Shown one piece after another: positions 62,939-64,000 of a stretch of 64,000 nt of DNA. Location of the stretch: the NCBI RefSeq assembly GCF_900182545.1, contig NZ_FXTJ01000005.1:248001-312000 (forward strand), given 5' to 3'. The first letter of the stretch is position 1, and every line of letters begins with the position of its first letter. A program made the position numbers and the translations under genes. The DNA comes from Geodermatophilus aquaeductus (lineage in GTDB: Bacteria; Actinomycetota; Actinomycetes; Mycobacteriales; Geodermatophilaceae). The notes below the pieces were generated by a model that was given only the letters and a program-made list of their open reading frames with translations, did no database searches and was not told the origin of the DNA.

Positions 62939-64000
62939 CAGCGGGTCCCGCCGAGCCGGGCCGGCAGCCGCTTGAGCCCGTTGACGAACGACGACGCCAG
63001 CCGGTGCGGCGGGCCGGTCACCTCGAGGTCGGGCAGCTGGTCGAAGATCGCCCGGAAGGTGACCTGCAGCTCGCGGCGGGCCAGGTGCGCGCCCAGGCAG
63101 AAGTGCGGGCCCTTGGACCCGAAGCCGACGTGCGGGTTGGGGTCGCGGCCGACGTCGAAGCGCTGCGGGTCGGCGAAGACCTCGGGGTCGCGGTTGGCGG
63201 CGTTGTAGAACAGCAGGAACTTCTCCCCCGCGGTGAAGCGGTGGCCGCCGACCTCGCCGTCCTGCGTGGCGGTGCGGCGCATCCAGGTCACCGGGCTGAC
63301 CCAGCGCACGACCTCCTCGACGCCGGTGCGGTCCAGGGACGGGTCGGCGGCCCACCGCGCCCGCTCCTGCGGCCACTCCGAGAGCGCCAGCAGGCCCTGG
63401 GAGATGGCGTTGCGGGTGGTCTCGTTGCCGGCCACCAGCAGCAGGATGAAGAACGACGCGATCTCCTGGTGCGAGAGCCGCTCGCCGTCGACCTCGGAGC
63501 GGACCAGCGCCGTGGTCAGGTCGTCCCGGGGATCGGCCAGCCGCTCGCCCGCCAGCCGCTCCATGAGCGCGGCCATCTCCATGCCGGCGGTGAGGAAGGC
63601 GGTGAGCGGGTCGTCGTTCTCGATGAGCTCCGGGTCCCCGCCGCTCAGGATGATGTTGGAGTTGGCCAGCACGCCCGGCCGGTCGGCCTCGGGGACGCCC
63701 ATCATGTCGCAGATGACGCGCAGCGGGATCGGCGCGGCGATGTCGGCGACGACGTCGATCACGCCGTCGTTCGCCTCCGCCGTCGCCCGGGCCCGCGCCA
63801 GGACGTCGTCGACGATCGTGCGCACCGAGTCCAGCGTGCGCTCGAGCATGCGCGGGGTGAACGTCTTCGACACGATCCGGCGGATCTTGGCGTGCCGCGG
63901 GTCGTCCATGCTGATCAGCGAGCCGTAGAACTCGTGCAGCTCGGCCGGGACGTCCTGCATGGACACCGCGCCCTTGCCGGAGCAGAACACCGCCGGCTGC
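62938..64000 (-). CDS. Cytochrome P450 (N-terminus beyond window)
   Basis: At least 353 residues of a soluble bacterial P450; the reading frame runs to the window edge, so roughly 50-60 N-terminal residues are missing. Visible features: the C-helix region DDPRHAKIRRIVSKTF, the I-helix LLVAGNETTRN with its Thr pair, the K-helix E-x-x-R in VEEVVRWVSP, and the heme loop VGFGSKGPHFCLGAHLARREL with the Cys ligand. The C-terminal pattern recalls the CYP125/CYP142 lipid- and sterol-acting group, but this is a loose resemblance. A ferredoxin is coupled downstream. Confidence 0.92.
   Translation of the reverse strand, partial: QPAVFCSGKGAVSMQDVPAELHEFYGSLISMDDPRHAKIRRIVSKTFTPRMLERTLDSVRTIVDDVLARARATAEANDGVIDVVADIAAPIPLRVICDMMGVPEADRPGVLANSNIILSGGDPELIENDDPLTAFLTAGMEMAALMERLAGERLADPRDDLTTALVRSEVDGERLSHQEIASFFILLLVAGNETTRNAISQGLLALSEWPQERARWAADPSLDRTGVEEVVRWVSPVTWMRRTATQDGEVGGHRFTAGEKFLLFYNAANRDPEVFADPQRFDVGRDPNPHVGFGSKGPHFCLGAHLARRELQVTFRAIFDQLPDLEVTGPPHRLASSFVNGLKRLPARLGGTR

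Overview
The window is very GC-rich (mostly above 70% by eye), densely packed, and uses many GTG starts. It looks like an actinobacterium. Supporting genes are a multifunctional 2-oxoglutarate decarboxylase (Kgd), WhiB1, ribosomal protein bL37, a SigR/RsrA thiol-stress pair, a nickel superoxide dismutase and a PdtaS-type kinase. Geodermatophilaceae (Geodermatophilus, Blastococcus, Modestobacter) is my best guess, but this is inference only.

Layout. 1-430: the edge of an integrated element, marked by an orphan 3' half of a tRNA-Arg(CCG) gene at 129-170. 433-14633: lipid and polymer metabolism and signalling. This includes alpha/beta hydrolases, a deacetylase-like lipoprotein, a AAA ATPase, a class III PHA synthase (phaE-phaC), an ABC-F protein, an operon pairing an Rv1636-like universal stress protein with an Rv1264-like adenylate cyclase, an ABC exporter and an ankyrin protein. 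14750-18820: kgd and its small partner. 18959-28526: YdjM-like protein, NarL-type two-component system, secreted hydrolase, acyltransferase, lipoprotein, MFS carrier, S1P-lyase-like PLP enzyme and malic enzyme. 28620-31758: an RmlC-like epimerase and the sodX/sodN pair, separated by a 1.7-kb segment bounded by perfect inverted repeats that carries an epoxide hydrolase. 31885-36738: psd-pssA phospholipid genes, a HAD phosphatase and a DAG-kinase-like protein. 37166-51863: a block resembling the M. tuberculosis Rv3219-Rv3228 region (whiB1, pdtaS, biotinylated protein, rshA, sigH, SRAP protein, aroA, rsgA), with a wax-ester synthase, a lipase, a degenerate biotin carboxylase and bL37 interleaved. 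51874-64000: VOC protein, regulator, hisN, a sugar-kinase/XdhC/hydrolase/aldo-keto reductase operon, transsulfuration genes (cbs-metB), and a ferredoxin plus a P450 cut by the window end.

Three signals stand out. First, the epoxide hydrolase segment sits in a CTAG target that formed the shared stop codons of two convergent genes, so both flanking genes stay intact. Second, sixteen genes have a TANNNT hexamer only 6-9 nt before the start codon and no ribosome-binding site, which suggests leaderless transcription; this also decides several starts. Third, a cAMP circuit can be read from the sequence: a cyclase, a probable cAMP-binding stress protein, and a perfect CRP-type palindrome upstream of whiB1. 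Two genes (a membrane spermidine-synthase-like gene and rsgA) seem to start at CTG behind strong Shine-Dalgarno sequences.

All functional calls rest on reading the sequence and on recalled family knowledge; no search was run.
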